Source: Lacticaseibacillus daqingensis
GTDB taxonomy: Bacteria; Bacillota; Bacilli; Lactobacillales; Lactobacillaceae
Assembly (NCBI RefSeq): GCF_003946115.1
Contig: NZ_RHOH01000001.1
Location: 186,001 to 250,000, forward strand
DNA: 64,000 bases
Direction: 5' to 3'
Positions 29,523 through 39,512 of this stretch are shown in pieces (position 1 is the first letter of the stretch; each line of letters starts with the position of its first letter). The notes below the pieces were generated by a model. The model saw only the letters and a list, made by a program, of their open reading frames with translations. It was not told where the DNA came from and searched no databases. The position numbers and the translations under genes were made by a program.

Positions 29523-29554
29523 AAGTGTCTCGGTGACAGCCGAGGCACTTTTTG
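29523..29554 (+). terminator. Terminator of peptide cassette B
   Basis: AAGTGTCTCGGTGACAGCCG followed by AGGCACTTTTTG forms the same hairpin as in cassette A, with compensating wobble pairs. Confidence 0.85.
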
Positions 29555-29611
29555 TATCTTTAATATAGCAGATAGAATCTCCTTTGGCTACTTTTCGATG
29601 TTTGTAAAAGA

Positions 29612-29697
29612 AAGGTGCACTGAAAAAGAGCAAACTAATAGCCGCGCTCGTCAATCTTGGCGGATTCTTGCGCGACTACATTAGGTTGCTCAGGTAA
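29612..29697 (+). pseudogene. 3' remnant of a third peptide cassette
   Basis: From 29620 the frame reads LKKSKLIAALVNLGGFLRDY and ends six residues later. Only the conserved tail and terminator remain; the start, untranslated region and membrane part are missing. It probably arose by tandem duplication of the cassette end. Confidence 0.7.
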
Positions 29698-29728
29698 ATT
29701 CGGCCACCGACCGATTTAGTCGTGTGGG

Positions 29729-29760
29729 AAGTGTCTCGGTGGCAGCCGAGACACTTTTTG
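29729..29760 (+). terminator. Terminator of the cassette remnant
   Basis: GAAGTGTCTCGGTGGCAGCC and GAGACACTTTTTG, the third copy of the hairpin. Confidence 0.85.
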
Positions 29761-30161
29761 TATCTTCAATATAGCAGATAAAATGATTTTCAGCCACTTA
29801 ACGCCATTGCTTTAAGCGGGATTAGCTGACGACTGATAAGCATGCAAGGTTCTGCTTTTTAAATAATGCGAGAAATACAACTGGTTTTGAAGCAGATCAC
29901 CAGCTAGTCATTTCGCGGAACGGGCAGAATTGCTTTGCTCGCAATAAAGGCAGACGAGTCATGCGCCTGGCGTAGCACTGCATGGCAATCGTTAACGCGG
30001 GGACGGGGCTGACGCTTAGAAGTAATCTTTTTTCTGAAACGCTCGCACCCTAACTTCTGGCTATCTACCCTGCACGCACCGTTTGGCTGGGGGAGCGGCA
30101 GTCATTTAACAACGGCTGCAAAACTTTCTCGCCGCCATGTCAGCTAACCTAACACAACCGC
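29761..30161. other. Intergenic region without recognised features
   Basis: I see no gene with a ribosome binding site and no clear repeat in this stretch. Confidence 0.5.
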
Positions 30162-30190
30162 TCGACACCCTTTGCGAAAATCGCTATGGT
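30162..30190 (+). promoter_or_regulatory. Candidate promoter of the amino acid transporter fusion
   Basis: TCGACA (30162-30167), 17 bases, then TATGGT (30185-30190). It overlaps an in-frame ATG at 30186, which supports the later start at 30237. Confidence 0.55.
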
Positions 30191-30236
30191 AGAACCTGTA
30201 AGTTTTCAAATCCCAAATGAAAGTGGTGTGAGTAGT

Positions 30237-31694
30237 ATGAAGCGCAAGTGGTTATTGACCACGCTATTGGCTGGCTTGTTATCGATTCTGACTTGGGGGA
30301 TGCCCCGAGAACAGGTGCAGGCGGCCGAAACCTACACCATCGGAACGGACGTGACGTTCGCGCCGTTCGAGTTCGCGGACAAGAACAATCAGTACGTCGG
30401 CATCGACATTGACCTGCTCAATGCGATCGCCAAGGAGGAAGGGTTCAGCGTTCAGTGGAAAACGGTTGGCTTCAACGCCGCCGTTCAGGCGCTGGAGGCG
30501 GGCCAGATCGATGGCGTCATGGCGGGGATGAGCATCACCCCGGAGCGCCAGCAGAAGTTCGCGATGTCCGACCCCTACTACAAGTCAGGGATCGCCATGG
30601 CGGTGGCTAAGAATTCCAGCATTCAGTCGATGAAGGACCTGAAGGGGAAGCGCGTGGCAGTCAAAACCGGGACGGCCTCGGCCGATTTTGCCAACGCGAA
30701 CAAAAATAAGTATGGCTTCACCACCGTCACGTTCGATGACTCGAACAACGTCTACCAGGACGTGACCACCGGCAACTCGCAGGCCTGTTTCGAGGACTTT
30801 CCGGTCATGCAGTATGGTATCGCGACCGGTGTCGGCCTCAAGGTGACGAACAAGACCCCGTACGAGGCGAACAACTACGGCATTGCCGTGCTCAAGTCGC
30901 ATCAAGCGGACCTGCTTGTGAAAATCAACGCAGGGCTGAAGAAGCTCAAGCAAAACGGCCAGTATGACAAGATCGTCGCCAAGTACCTCGGCGATGGCTC
31001 GCAGGCCTCCCAAGCCAAGAAGACCAAGGCCACACAGGAAACGGACCGCAGCTTCTTGGGCCTGCTCAAGAGCAACAAGGACACGCTGCTTGCCGGGCTG
31101 CTTGAAACGATGGAACTGACCGTGGTCGGCATCCTGTGCGCCACCGTCATCGGGGTGCTGATCGGCCTGCTGGGCGTCGTGCCCAACGCCATTGCCCAAG
31201 GCGCGGCCACGACCTTCATCTACATTTTCCGCGGCCTGCCGATGATCGTGCTCGCACTGTTCATCTACACCGGGATCCCGAGCCTCACCGGCGCCCACAT
31301 TCCGGCCTTCATCGCCGGGATCATCACCCTGACGCTGAACGAAGGCGCGTACACCGCGGCCTTTGTCAAAGGCGGCATCAAGGCCGTCGACCGGGGGCAG
31401 ATGGAGGCGGCGCGCAGCCTCGGCCTGCCATGGGGCAAGGCCATGCGGCGCGTGATTTTGCCGCAGGGGATCAAGATCATGATCCCAAGCTTCATCAACC
31501 AGTTCATCATCACCCTGAAGGACACGTCGATCCTCTCCGTCCTCGGACTGCTTGAGCTGACCCAAACCGGGAAGATCATCATTGCCCGCAACATGGAAGG
31601 CTTCAAGATCTGGACCATGGTCGCCTTGATCTACCTCGTCCTCATCACGCTGTTGACCTGGCTGTCGAACTACATTCAAAAGAAGGTGCACTGA
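30237..31694 (+). CDS. Amino acid ABC transporter, fused binding protein and permease
   Basis: A 485-residue fusion protein. Residues 1-32 are a signal sequence, about 35-260 a family 3 solute-binding domain ([34 protein letters not shown]), and about 290-485 a permease domain with the EAA loop [22 protein letters not shown]. This GlnPH-type architecture serves glutamine or related amino acids in lactic acid bacteria; here only one binding domain is present. The ATG at 30237 starts a normal signal peptide; an upstream ATG overlaps the promoter. The ATPase gene follows by two bases. Confidence 0.92.
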   Translation: MKRKWLLTTLLAGLLSILTWGMPREQVQAAETYTIGTDVTFAPFEFADKNNQYVGIDIDLLNAIAKEEGFSVQWKTVGFNAAVQALEAGQIDGVMAGMSITPERQQKFAMSDPYYKSGIAMAVAKNSSIQSMKDLKGKRVAVKTGTASADFANANKNKYGFTTVTFDDSNNVYQDVTTGNSQACFEDFPVMQYGIATGVGLKVTNKTPYEANNYGIAVLKSHQADLLVKINAGLKKLKQNGQYDKIVAKYLGDGSQASQAKKTKATQETDRSFLGLLKSNKDTLLAGLLETMELTVVGILCATVIGVLIGLLGVVPNAIAQGAATTFIYIFRGLPMIVLALFIYTGIPSLTGAHIPAFIAGIITLTLNEGAYTAAFVKGGIKAVDRGQMEAARSLGLPWGKAMRRVILPQGIKIMIPSFINQFIITLKDTSILSVLGLLELTQTGKIIIARNMEGFKIWTMVALIYLVLITLLTWLSNYIQKKVH

Positions 31695-31696
31695 TC

Positions 31697-32437
31697 ATGA
31701 CGAAGACCCGCATTGAGATGAAAAACGTCCACAAACGTTACGGCCACAACGAGGTCGTCCAAGGCGTGGACCTCAAAGTCGAAGATAACGAAGTCGTGGT
31801 GCTGATCGGCCCATCCGGCGCCGGTAAGAGTACCGTTTTGCGCATGATGAACGGGCTGGAAACCACGACCTCCGGCGAGATCCTGATCGACGGCACGGAC
31901 ATCGCCAAAGCCCACGTCGACATCGACAAGGTGCGCCAGAAAATTGGCATGGTGTTCCAGCACTTCAACCTGTTTCCGAACCTGACCGTGCTGGGCAACA
32001 TCACCATGGCGCCGGTTGAGCTCGGCCTGATGACCAAGGCGGAAGCCGACAAGGAAGGCCGCCGCCTGCTCGATGTGGTCGGCCTGGCGGACAAGGTGGA
32101 CGCGCGCCCCGCGAAGCTCTCCGGGGGCCAAAAGCAGCGCGTTGCCATCGCCCGTGCGCTGGCCATGCACCCCGACATCATGCTGTTCGACGAGCCGACC
32201 AGTGCGCTTGATCCGGAAATGGTCGGCGATGTGCTGGCCGTCATGCGGCGGCTGGCGGACGACGGCATGACCATGGTGATCGTGACCCACGAAATGGGCT
32301 TCGCCAAGGAAGTGGCCGATCGCGTCGTCTTCTTCGGGGATGGCAAGATCCTCGAACAAGGCAGCCCGGCCCAGATGTTCGACCACCCGCAACACGAGCG
32401 GTTGCAGGGCTTTTTGCAGAAGGTGCTGGAAGCTTAA
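31697..32437 (+). CDS. glnQ: Amino acid ABC transporter ATPase (GlnQ type)
   Basis: A 246-residue ATPase with Walker [10 protein letters not shown], signature [15 protein letters not shown], Walker [15 protein letters not shown] and H-loop VTHEMGFA. It energises the fused binding protein-permease encoded just upstream. The substrate, glutamine or another polar amino acid, is not determined by the ATPase. Confidence 0.92.
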   Translation: MTKTRIEMKNVHKRYGHNEVVQGVDLKVEDNEVVVLIGPSGAGKSTVLRMMNGLETTTSGEILIDGTDIAKAHVDIDKVRQKIGMVFQHFNLFPNLTVLGNITMAPVELGLMTKAEADKEGRRLLDVVGLADKVDARPAKLSGGQKQRVAIARALAMHPDIMLFDEPTSALDPEMVGDVLAVMRRLADDGMTMVIVTHEMGFAKEVADRVVFFGDGKILEQGSPAQMFDHPQHERLQGFLQKVLEA

Positions 32438-33093
32438 TGCTAAAAGATCGTGCTCTCATCATCCTTGGATGGTGGGGGCATGTTTTTGTACTGGGCCAAC
32501 CGTGTGGGTGCGTGTTTTCACTTCGGTTAAAGGGCCACATTTTCAAGCAAAATCGGCTGAAAAACGCTCTGAGCAAGCCGTTCGCGGTAACGGATCGGCC
32601 CAACCAACCAAAAACAGAAATTACTAGCGGCGAATATTGCGTAAAATCAATCTGCTCGATTGGTGCCGACCAATGTGGTCGCACCTTTTCCGCCTAATTT
32701 GCGCCCGGTCGGCGGGGTGGTGAAAACGATAAGAAGAAAAGAAATCGCTTCCCCAGACCGATAAATCAGCGTTTCAAGCCGATTTGACGGGCCGTGATCA
32801 CGGTGAAAGCCATGAGAATAAAACACTTTTGCGAGACTGTATTTTGCGCCCACGTGGCTCGATTGCGCCGCGCTGTGAAAAGAAAACCCACGCCCAAAGC
32901 CGCGTCCTGACTGAATAGGTGCCTAATTCGTCCCCCTGTCAGTGAGGGTGTGGCCCAAAATGAGAAGCCGCGCCAAAGTGGGCCAAAATGCGCGGCGACC
33001 CCCTATCAGGGCCCGTCGCTCGCTATACTGAACGTGTCGTGAAAGCCTTATCAAAGCCACGGCACACTCAGACATTATTCAGGAGGGTTCGCA
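32438..33093. other. 656-bp intergenic region
   Basis: No convincing gene. An 86-codon frame begins at the ATG that overlaps the glnQ stop, but it lacks a ribosome binding site and looks random. I found no clear terminator after glnQ. A -10 box TATACT (33024-33029) without a good -35 precedes the GH31 gene. Confidence 0.5.
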
Positions 33094-36000
33094 ATGGGGA
33101 AGCAACGTATCGCGCGGCGACGGGTCAAGGGGCTGCTTTATAGTGCCATCGTTTTGACCGCCGTTTCTGCAGCAGGCAACCAAATTTTGTCGGTTCACGC
33201 AACGGATACCAAGGGGCAAGCGGCAACGGCCAAGGGGACGGCCCAAGCCAAAACGGTGGCGGCGGTGGGGATCACCGCCGTGACCAAAGAAGGGACCTAT
33301 TTTGAGGTCACCTACACCAACGGGCTCAAGGCGCGGCTGTCCGTGCTGACGGCCAACATGTTCCGCTACTACGCGGACCCTACTGGCCAGTACGCCGATC
33401 CGGAGCAGTCTGAAAAGGGCCTGAACGCCCGCATTCTTGCGACGGAAAAGGGTTTCGACGCGTTTGACAACAAGGCGTTCTTAGCCACAACGCTGAGCGA
33501 AAAAGGCGACCAGACCACGCTGGATACCGGCAAGGTCACCGTCACTTTTGACAAGACGGCCGGCACCATGACGGTCAAGAAGGGCGACAAGGTCGTGATG
33601 GCCGAAACCAAGGCCATCGATGTGGCCAAGGGCAGCACCACGCAGACGCTCAAGGACCTCGGCGGCAGCAACTACTTTGGCGGTGGGACCCAAAACGGGC
33701 GCTTCAACCTGTCGGGGACGGACACCAAGATCGTGAACACCACCAACTGGGTCGACCAGGGCGTGGCCTCACCATCGCCGTTCTACTGGTCCACGTCCGG
33801 TTATGGCGTGGTGCGCAACACCTTCAAGCCGGGGATGTACCACTTCAACGCGGATGCATCCGGCACCGTGACTACGACACACGATGAAAACCGCTTTGAT
33901 GCGGTTTACTTCTTCGATGACACGCCGTACCAGCTGATCAAAGACTACCAAGAGCTGACCGGCATGCCAGCTATGATGCCGCGTTACGGCTTCTACGAGG
34001 CGCACCTGAACGCCTACAACCGGGACTACTGGGTGAAGGTCGATAAGGGCACCAGTGGCGCGATTTTGTACCCGGACGGCAACTACTACAAGGAGTACCA
34101 GCCGGCGGACTTGGCGGATAAAACTGGCGCGACGCTTGAAACGCTGAACGGCGCGGGCCAGTTCACTGCCGAAACCATGCTGAACCGCTACCTCGACAAC
34201 GATATGCCGATCGGCTGGTTCCTGCCCAACGATGGGTACGGCGCGGGTTACGGGCAAACCGACAGCTTGGCCGGCAACATCGCCAACCTCAAGCAGTTCG
34301 TTGACACCGCCAACAGCAAGGGTGTCGAGGTCGGGCTGTGGACGCAACAGAACCTGAAGCCCGTCGACCCGGCGCACCCGACCAACAAGGACCGCGACTT
34401 TGAAGCCGAGCTGCAAGCCGGTGTCAAGGCCCTGAAAACCGACGTGGCCTGGGTCGGCAACGGCTACTCCTTCGGGCTCAACGGGACCCAAACCGCGGCG
34501 GACATGATCCAAAAGATCAAGGGCGACTCCCTGCGGCCGATGATCGTCACCCTGGCCGGCTGGGCCGGCACCCAGCGCACGGCCGGCATCTGGGACGGGG
34601 ACCAGACTGGCGGCGAATGGGAGTACATTCGTTTCCACATCCCAACGTACATCGGCGAGGGCCTGTCCGGCCAGCCGAACGTCGGCTCCGACATGGACGG
34701 GATCTTTGGCGGCAAGAACAAGACGATCAACACCCGCGACTACCAGTGGAAGACGTTCACGCCGATCGAGCTGAACATGGACGGCTGGGGCTCGACTCAG
34801 AAGAACCCGTTCGCGTTTGACAAGGGCACCACAGACATCAACCGCGCCTACCTGAAGCAAAAAACCGCGATGATGCCGTACATCTACACCATTGCCCACG
34901 AGTCTTCCACGGAAGGCAAACCGATGGTGCGCGCGATGTTCCTCGACTACCCGAACGAAGCCGCGGCGTACGGCAACACCAGCAAGTACCAGTACATGTG
35001 GGGCGACAACTTCCTGGTGGCGCCGATCTATCAGGACACCGCCGCAGATGCGGATGGTAACGACATCCGCAACGGCATTTACCTGCCGGACAAGGACCAG
35101 ATCTGGGTCGATTACTACACCGGCAAGGAATACCAAGGCGGCCAGGTGCTGAACAACTACGACGCCCCGATCTGGAAGCTGCCGCTGTTCGTCAAAAAAG
35201 GCGCCATCACCGCCAAGACCCCGGCGCACAACACGCCAAAGGACTACGACCAGACCCAGCGTCAGTTTGAGGTTTACCCGGGTGGCGACACGTCGACCAC
35301 GGTTTACGAAGACGACGGCATCTCGGCCAAGTACCTGAAGGGCGAAAGCGCCACGACCGCGATTTCAAGCAAGCTGGTCAAAGACGACCTGACACTGACA
35401 GCGGGCAAGCTCACCGGCAGTTTTGCCGGCCTGAACACCAAGCGGACCACCGAGTTTGCCGCGCACACCAACCAGGCACCCAAGACCGTGACCGCAACGG
35501 TGGGCGGCAAGGCCGTGCAACTCAAGGCCGTTGACAGCCTCGACGCCTATAACAAGGGCACCGACGTCTACTACTTCGACAAGGCCTACACGACCAACGA
35601 CTACCTCCAAGACATTGACGCCGCTAAGGATCAGATCAATCAGTCCTTCCTGCGGGTCAAAGTCGGCGCCACCGACGTTTCGGCTAATGAAGTGGTCGTT
35701 CACGCCACCGGCATCGACGCCACCAGCCAGCCAGTGAACGCACCAGGCGAGATCAATGAGAGCCTGAGCGCCCCGACCGGGTTGACGAAGGATGACGATG
35801 TGACCACCGCGACAGTGCTGGGCCTCAAGTGGGACAAGGCGGATGACGCGACGAGCTACAACATCAAGTTCGACGGTGAGTTGTACACGGGCCAAAAGAC
35901 CCCAGACTTCAGCGTCAGCGAGCTGACCGCGGCTTCCAAGCACACCGCTCAGGTGCAGAAGGTGACCGCGGACGGTGACTCCCCGTGGACGGAAGAACAA

Positions 36001-38475
36001 ACCTTCACCACCGCCGAGGATCCGCTGAAAAACACCGTGAAAGTGACCCCGCTGAAGACGGAATCTGCCATCACCGGCGTGGCTATCTGGCAGGACAGCC
36101 AGCCACTCGAGTACCTGTTTGACCGCGACCTGGCCACGACGGCGCACTCCAACTGGTTTACCAGCTCCCCGAAGCAGAGCGCCACACCGATGACCATCAC
36201 GACCAAGCTCGACAAGATCACGACCTTGGATAAAATCATCTACGCGCCGCGGGAAGACGGCGGCAACGGGACGATGAGCGGCATGACTATTGCCGCCAGC
36301 CTGGACGGCATCCACTGGAAGGACATCGCCACCAAGACTTGGGCCAAGGATGGCACCCAAAAGACCATCGAATTCGCCGAGAAGACGAAGGCCTACTACC
36401 TGAAGTTCAGCATTCCAAAGGGCTCCACGGTCGGCGATTTCGTTTCCGGTGAAGACATCCTGGTGTACGAAAAGCCTGGCGAAGGCGGCTCCTTGCCAGG
36501 GGACATCACCAATGACGGCAAGATCGACGGCAACGACGAGAAGTCCCTCAAGGAGTACACGGGCGACACGGCGGGCAAGGATAACGACTTTGCCGGCTAC
36601 GTCGAAACCGGTGACCTGAACCAAAACGGCACCATCGATGCCTTTGACATCAACTACGTGCTCAAGCAGCTCGGCGACGCGCCGCTCGCCGCCGATGCCG
36701 GGGATGCTACTGTACCAACCGGCAGCCTCAGCATAAGCGCCGACAAGGCCGTTTACGCCCCTGGCGATGACGTGACCCTGACCATTAAGGGCAAGGATCT
36801 GGCCGGCGTTAACGCGCTGTCCACCCGCATTGCCTTCAACAGCAACGAAATGGCGCTAGAAACCGCCGGGATCGCAGCCGGCGATCTGACCCGCGACATG
36901 GTCAACTTCTCCAAAGTCCGCAAGCACTCCGATGGCAGCGAAGACGCCTACGTGGTTTACGCCAACCGGGGGCAAGCGACCGCCGTGTCCGGCAGTGGCG
37001 TGGTGGCGACCCTGAAGTTCAAGTCCCTCGCGCCGCTGAACGGCAAAAACATCGCCCTGACGCTGGCCGACCAGATGCTGGTCAACCAAAACAGCAAGGA
37101 GCTCGAACCGGATGACAGCAGCGCCCTGATCCTTGAGGCCAACCTCGTCAACCTGTCCGGCCTCAAGCAGGGCCTGGCGGTCGCCGAAGCCCTGAACGCC
37201 AGCCAGTTCACGCCGGCAAGCTTCGCCCCTGTGACGGAAGCGATCGCCGCGACCAAGGCAGCGCTGGTGAACCCGAACCTGACCCAGGCGCAAGCCGATG
37301 CCCTGCAGCAGCAGCTGGTGGCCGCCATCAGCGCCCTTCAGCCAGCCACCGCGGCGAACACCGACGCGCTGAGCGCCATGATCGATACCTTTGACGCGTT
37401 GGACGCCAGCCACTATCAAAAAGCGGCGTACGAAGGCGTCAAGGCGCAAGTCGTTGACGCCAAGCAACAGCTGGCCGCAGGGCTGGATGCAACGACCGCC
37501 GCCACGCTGACCAAACAGCTGGGCAGCGCCCTGGCGGACCTGTTGAACAACGCCTTGAAGCCTGACCTGACCACCCTGACCCACGCGATCAATGCCGCCA
37601 AGGCCCTGAAGGCTGACGCGTACACCGTCGACTCCTTTGCCGCGCTGCAAAAGGCGCTGACCGCCGCGCAAGCCGTGGTCAAGGACGACACCGCCACGGC
37701 TAAGGCCGTGAACCAAGCGGCTGCTGATCTGATCGACGCCCTGGCGCAACTGCAGGCGAAGGCGCCAACGACCGTTGACCGCACTGCACTGGCGGCTGCC
37801 GTCAAGGACTTGGCCAAGCTCAACGCGGCGGACTACACCGCCGCCACCTTTGCCCCATTCACGACGGCGTTGACAGACGCCCAAGCCGTGCTGGCGGATG
37901 ATGCCGCCACCCAGGCTCAAGTGGACGCGGCCCTGACCGCGCTGAACACCGCCGCGGCCGGGTTGCAGAAGCCAACCCCAACGGTCGATAAGACCAAGCT
38001 CAACGACCTGATCAAGGCTGCCCAGGCGCTGAAGCCAGAAGATTACACTGCCAACACTTACAAGGCCGTTGCAGAGGCGCTGGCCGCCGCTGTGGAGGTC
38101 GCAGCAGATGACCAAGCCACCGCCAGCCAAGTGGCCAAGGCCGGCAGCGACCTCGAACTCGCCCTGGCGAAGCTCGAAAAAGCGCCGAGTGCGGGCAAGG
38201 ATGACACCACCGGCAACGGGGATGACACCAAGCCAGGCACCGGCACCAAGCCTGGCGATGGCACCAAACCGGGCACCGGTGACAGCAGCACCCCAGGGAC
38301 CGGCAGTGGCAGTGCCACAAGCGCTGGCAGTCACACCACCGGCACCACCGCTGGCAACCACGCCACTGGGTCGATCCCACAAACCGGGAATCAGACCAAC
38401 GGCGTGCTCGCCGCGATCGGGACCGCCCTCGTGGCTGGCCTCGGCTGGCTCGGGTTCCGCAAGTTTAAGCACTAA
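33094..38475 (+). CDS. Cell-wall-anchored multidomain GH31 glycosidase
   Basis: A 1793-residue secreted enzyme. Domains in order: signal peptide (about 1-36); GH31 domains (about 60-780) with likely nucleophile Asp450 (LKTDVAWVG) and acid/base Asp503 or Asp501 (WDGDQTGGEW); FN3 (about 890-975); F5/8 or CBM32-like domain (980-1130); dockerin-like EF-hand pair (1133-1193, DLNQNGTIDAFDIN); cohesin-like domain (1208-1350); five FIVAR repeats (1352-1695); a Gly/Thr-rich wall linker; and the sorting signal IPQTG at 1761 with a hydrophobic helix and basic tail. The architecture recalls GH31 alpha-N-acetylgalactosaminidases of enterococci, so mucin O-glycans are a candidate substrate. The ATG follows CAGGAGGGTTCGCA. 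Confidence 0.88.
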   Translation: MGKQRIARRRVKGLLYSAIVLTAVSAAGNQILSVHATDTKGQAATAKGTAQAKTVAAVGITAVTKEGTYFEVTYTNGLKARLSVLTANMFRYYADPTGQYADPEQSEKGLNARILATEKGFDAFDNKAFLATTLSEKGDQTTLDTGKVTVTFDKTAGTMTVKKGDKVVMAETKAIDVAKGSTTQTLKDLGGSNYFGGGTQNGRFNLSGTDTKIVNTTNWVDQGVASPSPFYWSTSGYGVVRNTFKPGMYHFNADASGTVTTTHDENRFDAVYFFDDTPYQLIKDYQELTGMPAMMPRYGFYEAHLNAYNRDYWVKVDKGTSGAILYPDGNYYKEYQPADLADKTGATLETLNGAGQFTAETMLNRYLDNDMPIGWFLPNDGYGAGYGQTDSLAGNIANLKQFVDTANSKGVEVGLWTQQNLKPVDPAHPTNKDRDFEAELQAGVKALKTDVAWVGNGYSFGLNGTQTAADMIQKIKGDSLRPMIVTLAGWAGTQRTAGIWDGDQTGGEWEYIRFHIPTYIGEGLSGQPNVGSDMDGIFGGKNKTINTRDYQWKTFTPIELNMDGWGSTQKNPFAFDKGTTDINRAYLKQKTAMMPYIYTIAHESSTEGKPMVRAMFLDYPNEAAAYGNTSKYQYMWGDNFLVAPIYQDTAADADGNDIRNGIYLPDKDQIWVDYYTGKEYQGGQVLNNYDAPIWKLPLFVKKGAITAKTPAHNTPKDYDQTQRQFEVYPGGDTSTTVYEDDGISAKYLKGESATTAISSKLVKDDLTLTAGKLTGSFAGLNTKRTTEFAAHTNQAPKTVTATVGGKAVQLKAVDSLDAYNKGTDVYYFDKAYTTNDYLQDIDAAKDQINQSFLRVKVGATDVSANEVVVHATGIDATSQPVNAPGEINESLSAPTGLTKDDDVTTATVLGLKWDKADDATSYNIKFDGELYTGQKTPDFSVSELTAASKHTAQVQKVTADGDSPWTEEQTFTTAEDPLKNTVKVTPLKTESAITGVAIWQDSQPLEYLFDRDLATTAHSNWFTSSPKQSATPMTITTKLDKITTLDKIIYAPREDGGNGTMSGMTIAASLDGIHWKDIATKTWAKDGTQKTIEFAEKTKAYYLKFSIPKGSTVGDFVSGEDILVYEKPGEGGSLPGDITNDGKIDGNDEKSLKEYTGDTAGKDNDFAGYVETGDLNQNGTIDAFDINYVLKQLGDAPLAADAGDATVPTGSLSISADKAVYAPGDDVTLTIKGKDLAGVNALSTRIAFNSNEMALETAGIAAGDLTRDMVNFSKVRKHSDGSEDAYVVYANRGQATAVSGSGVVATLKFKSLAPLNGKNIALTLADQMLVNQNSKELEPDDSSALILEANLVNLSGLKQGLAVAEALNASQFTPASFAPVTEAIAATKAALVNPNLTQAQADALQQQLVAAISALQPATAANTDALSAMIDTFDALDASHYQKAAYEGVKAQVVDAKQQLAAGLDATTAATLTKQLGSALADLLNNALKPDLTTLTHAINAAKALKADAYTVDSFAALQKALTAAQAVVKDDTATAKAVNQAAADLIDALAQLQAKAPTTVDRTALAAAVKDLAKLNAADYTAATFAPFTTALTDAQAVLADDAATQAQVDAALTALNTAAAGLQKPTPTVDKTKLNDLIKAAQALKPEDYTANTYKAVAEALAAAVEVAADDQATASQVAKAGSDLELALAKLEKAPSAGKDDTTGNGDDTKPGTGTKPGDGTKPGTGDSSTPGTGSGSATSAGSHTTGTTAGNHATGSIPQTGNQTNGVLAAIGTALVAGLGWLGFRKFKH

Positions 38476-38495
38476 GATCAGCTGAATCACACACG

Positions 38496-38543
38496 AACGG
38501 CCCGTGGCCGCCTTCACTGAGAAGGTGGGCACGGGCCGTTTTT
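38496..38543 (+). terminator. Terminator after the GH31 gene
   Basis: AACGGCCCGTG and CACGGGCCGTT form a perfect 11-bp stem followed by TTT. Confidence 0.88.
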
Positions 38544-38552
38544 GGCGTGCGT

Positions 38553-38568
38553 TGTTTCACGTGGAACA
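38553..38568. promoter_or_regulatory. parS-like ParB binding site 3
   Basis: TGTTTCACGTGGAACA fits the parS pattern TGTTNCACGTGNAACA at every position. It lies between the GH31 terminator and the convergent TetR gene. Confidence 0.9.
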
Positions 38569-38576
38569 GGGGGTGG

Positions 38577-39113
38577 TCAGGCCTGTGTCGTCAGGTGGAC
38601 CAGCTCCTGCAACCCCGCCAGTAGCACCGCCTGATCCGTTGCGGTGCTGTCGGCGAGGTAGGTGGTCAGGATGGCGATCGCCGCGGCGGCCAGGTAGCGG
38701 GCCACCGTGGCCGGGTGTTGGAGTGCCGGTGTCTGTGCGACCAGGCGAGTTTGGTAATAATGGGCGGTGCGCCATCGGCTAATGGTCTCGAAGTCTGCCT
38801 CGGGCGCATGGATGGTTGCCAGTAGCCGCAGCTGATGGAGCAGATCAGTAGGTAGCGGGGTCACCGGGTGCGGGGTCGGCTGCACGGCCTGGCCCAGCAT
38901 GGGGCGCAGCGCGTCCACCGCTTTTTCGATCAGTGCGGTGGCGAGCTGATACTTATCAATGTAGTGATTGTAGAATGTGGCCTTGCCGATCAGCGCGCGC
39001 CGCGTCAGGCTGGTGACGGTGATCTGATCGAACGGCGTGATGGCCAGCTCCGCGAAAAAAGCGGCGGAAATGGCCTGTTGGGTTTTAACAACGCGCAGAT
39101 CGGCTGAGTTCAT
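38577..39113 (-). CDS. TetR-family transcription regulator
   Basis: A 178-residue regulator with an N-terminal TetR helix-turn-helix (about 8-55; ITVTSLTRRALIGKATFYNHYIDKYQL). The C-terminal ligand or dimer domain resembles the TetR/DhaS type often seen in lactic acid bacteria. The ATG follows AATAAGGAGATTTTGAG. It is divergent from the large adhesin gene at 39513, and a palindrome that could be its operator lies between them. Confidence 0.85.
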   Translation of the reverse strand: MNSADLRVVKTQQAISAAFFAELAITPFDQITVTSLTRRALIGKATFYNHYIDKYQLATALIEKAVDALRPMLGQAVQPTPHPVTPLPTDLLHQLRLLATIHAPEADFETISRWRTAHYYQTRLVAQTPALQHPATVARYLAAAAIAILTTYLADSTATDQAVLLAGLQELVHLTTQA

Positions 39114-39177
39114 CTCAAAATCTCCTTATTCGTCAGATCCCGGCGGATGGCCAGGAGGACAAAATGGTTACTGACGT

Positions 39178-39199
39178 AAACTAATGGACGGATTAGTTT
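39178..39199. promoter_or_regulatory. Candidate TetR operator
   Basis: AAACTAAT and ATTAGTTT are perfect inverted arms with a 6-base spacer (GGACGG), 65 bases upstream of the TetR start. It could control the TetR gene, the adhesin, or both. Confidence 0.5.
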
Positions 39200-39512
39200 C
39201 ACCTGTCCAGAAACTGTCTCGCAAAACTCATTATACTGTATTCTGTGTATTAAAATATAAAAATATTTAGAGCAAGGTGTGTCTTTTTGACCCGCGACTG
39301 GGCCGGCACACCATGGCGCAATGGCGCTCAGTGCGCGCGGTGGGGGAACCCAGCCGCGCGAAAACCGGGGCGTATCGGGCCCCGGCTTTAAGGAGTGGAG
39401 TGATTCAACGCGGCCTTGGTCGCGATTCGACGAAACGATTGTGTGAGCCTGGCACGGGGATTGGCCGCGTGCCTTAGATTACTTTCTTGGTATTTTTTGG
39501 GGGGAACTTAAT
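39200..39512 (+). other. Long leader region of the Cna_B adhesin
   Basis: A TATACT box (39232-39237) is followed by about 270 bases of mostly GC-rich sequence with several possible hairpins (for example GGGCCCCGGC region near 39378 and GGCACG...CGTGCC at 39452-39474). An ORF at 39277 has no ribosome binding site and is rejected. It may be a structured 5' leader; no known riboswitch class fits well. Confidence 0.45.

Noticed and set aside
32437-32697. 86-codon ORF overlapping the glnQ stop codon
   Set aside because: There is no ribosome binding site at proper spacing and no recognisable protein character.
39340-39440. Resemblance of GGTGGGGGAACCCA to the ydaO (c-di-AMP) riboswitch core
   Set aside because: The other conserved parts (GGGGTGAATC and the CCGACAGCTAACC segment) are missing or not in order.
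39277-39477. 66-codon ORF before the Cna_B adhesin
   Set aside because: It lies in the probable leader, has no ribosome binding site, and has a composition typical of GC-rich noncoding DNA.
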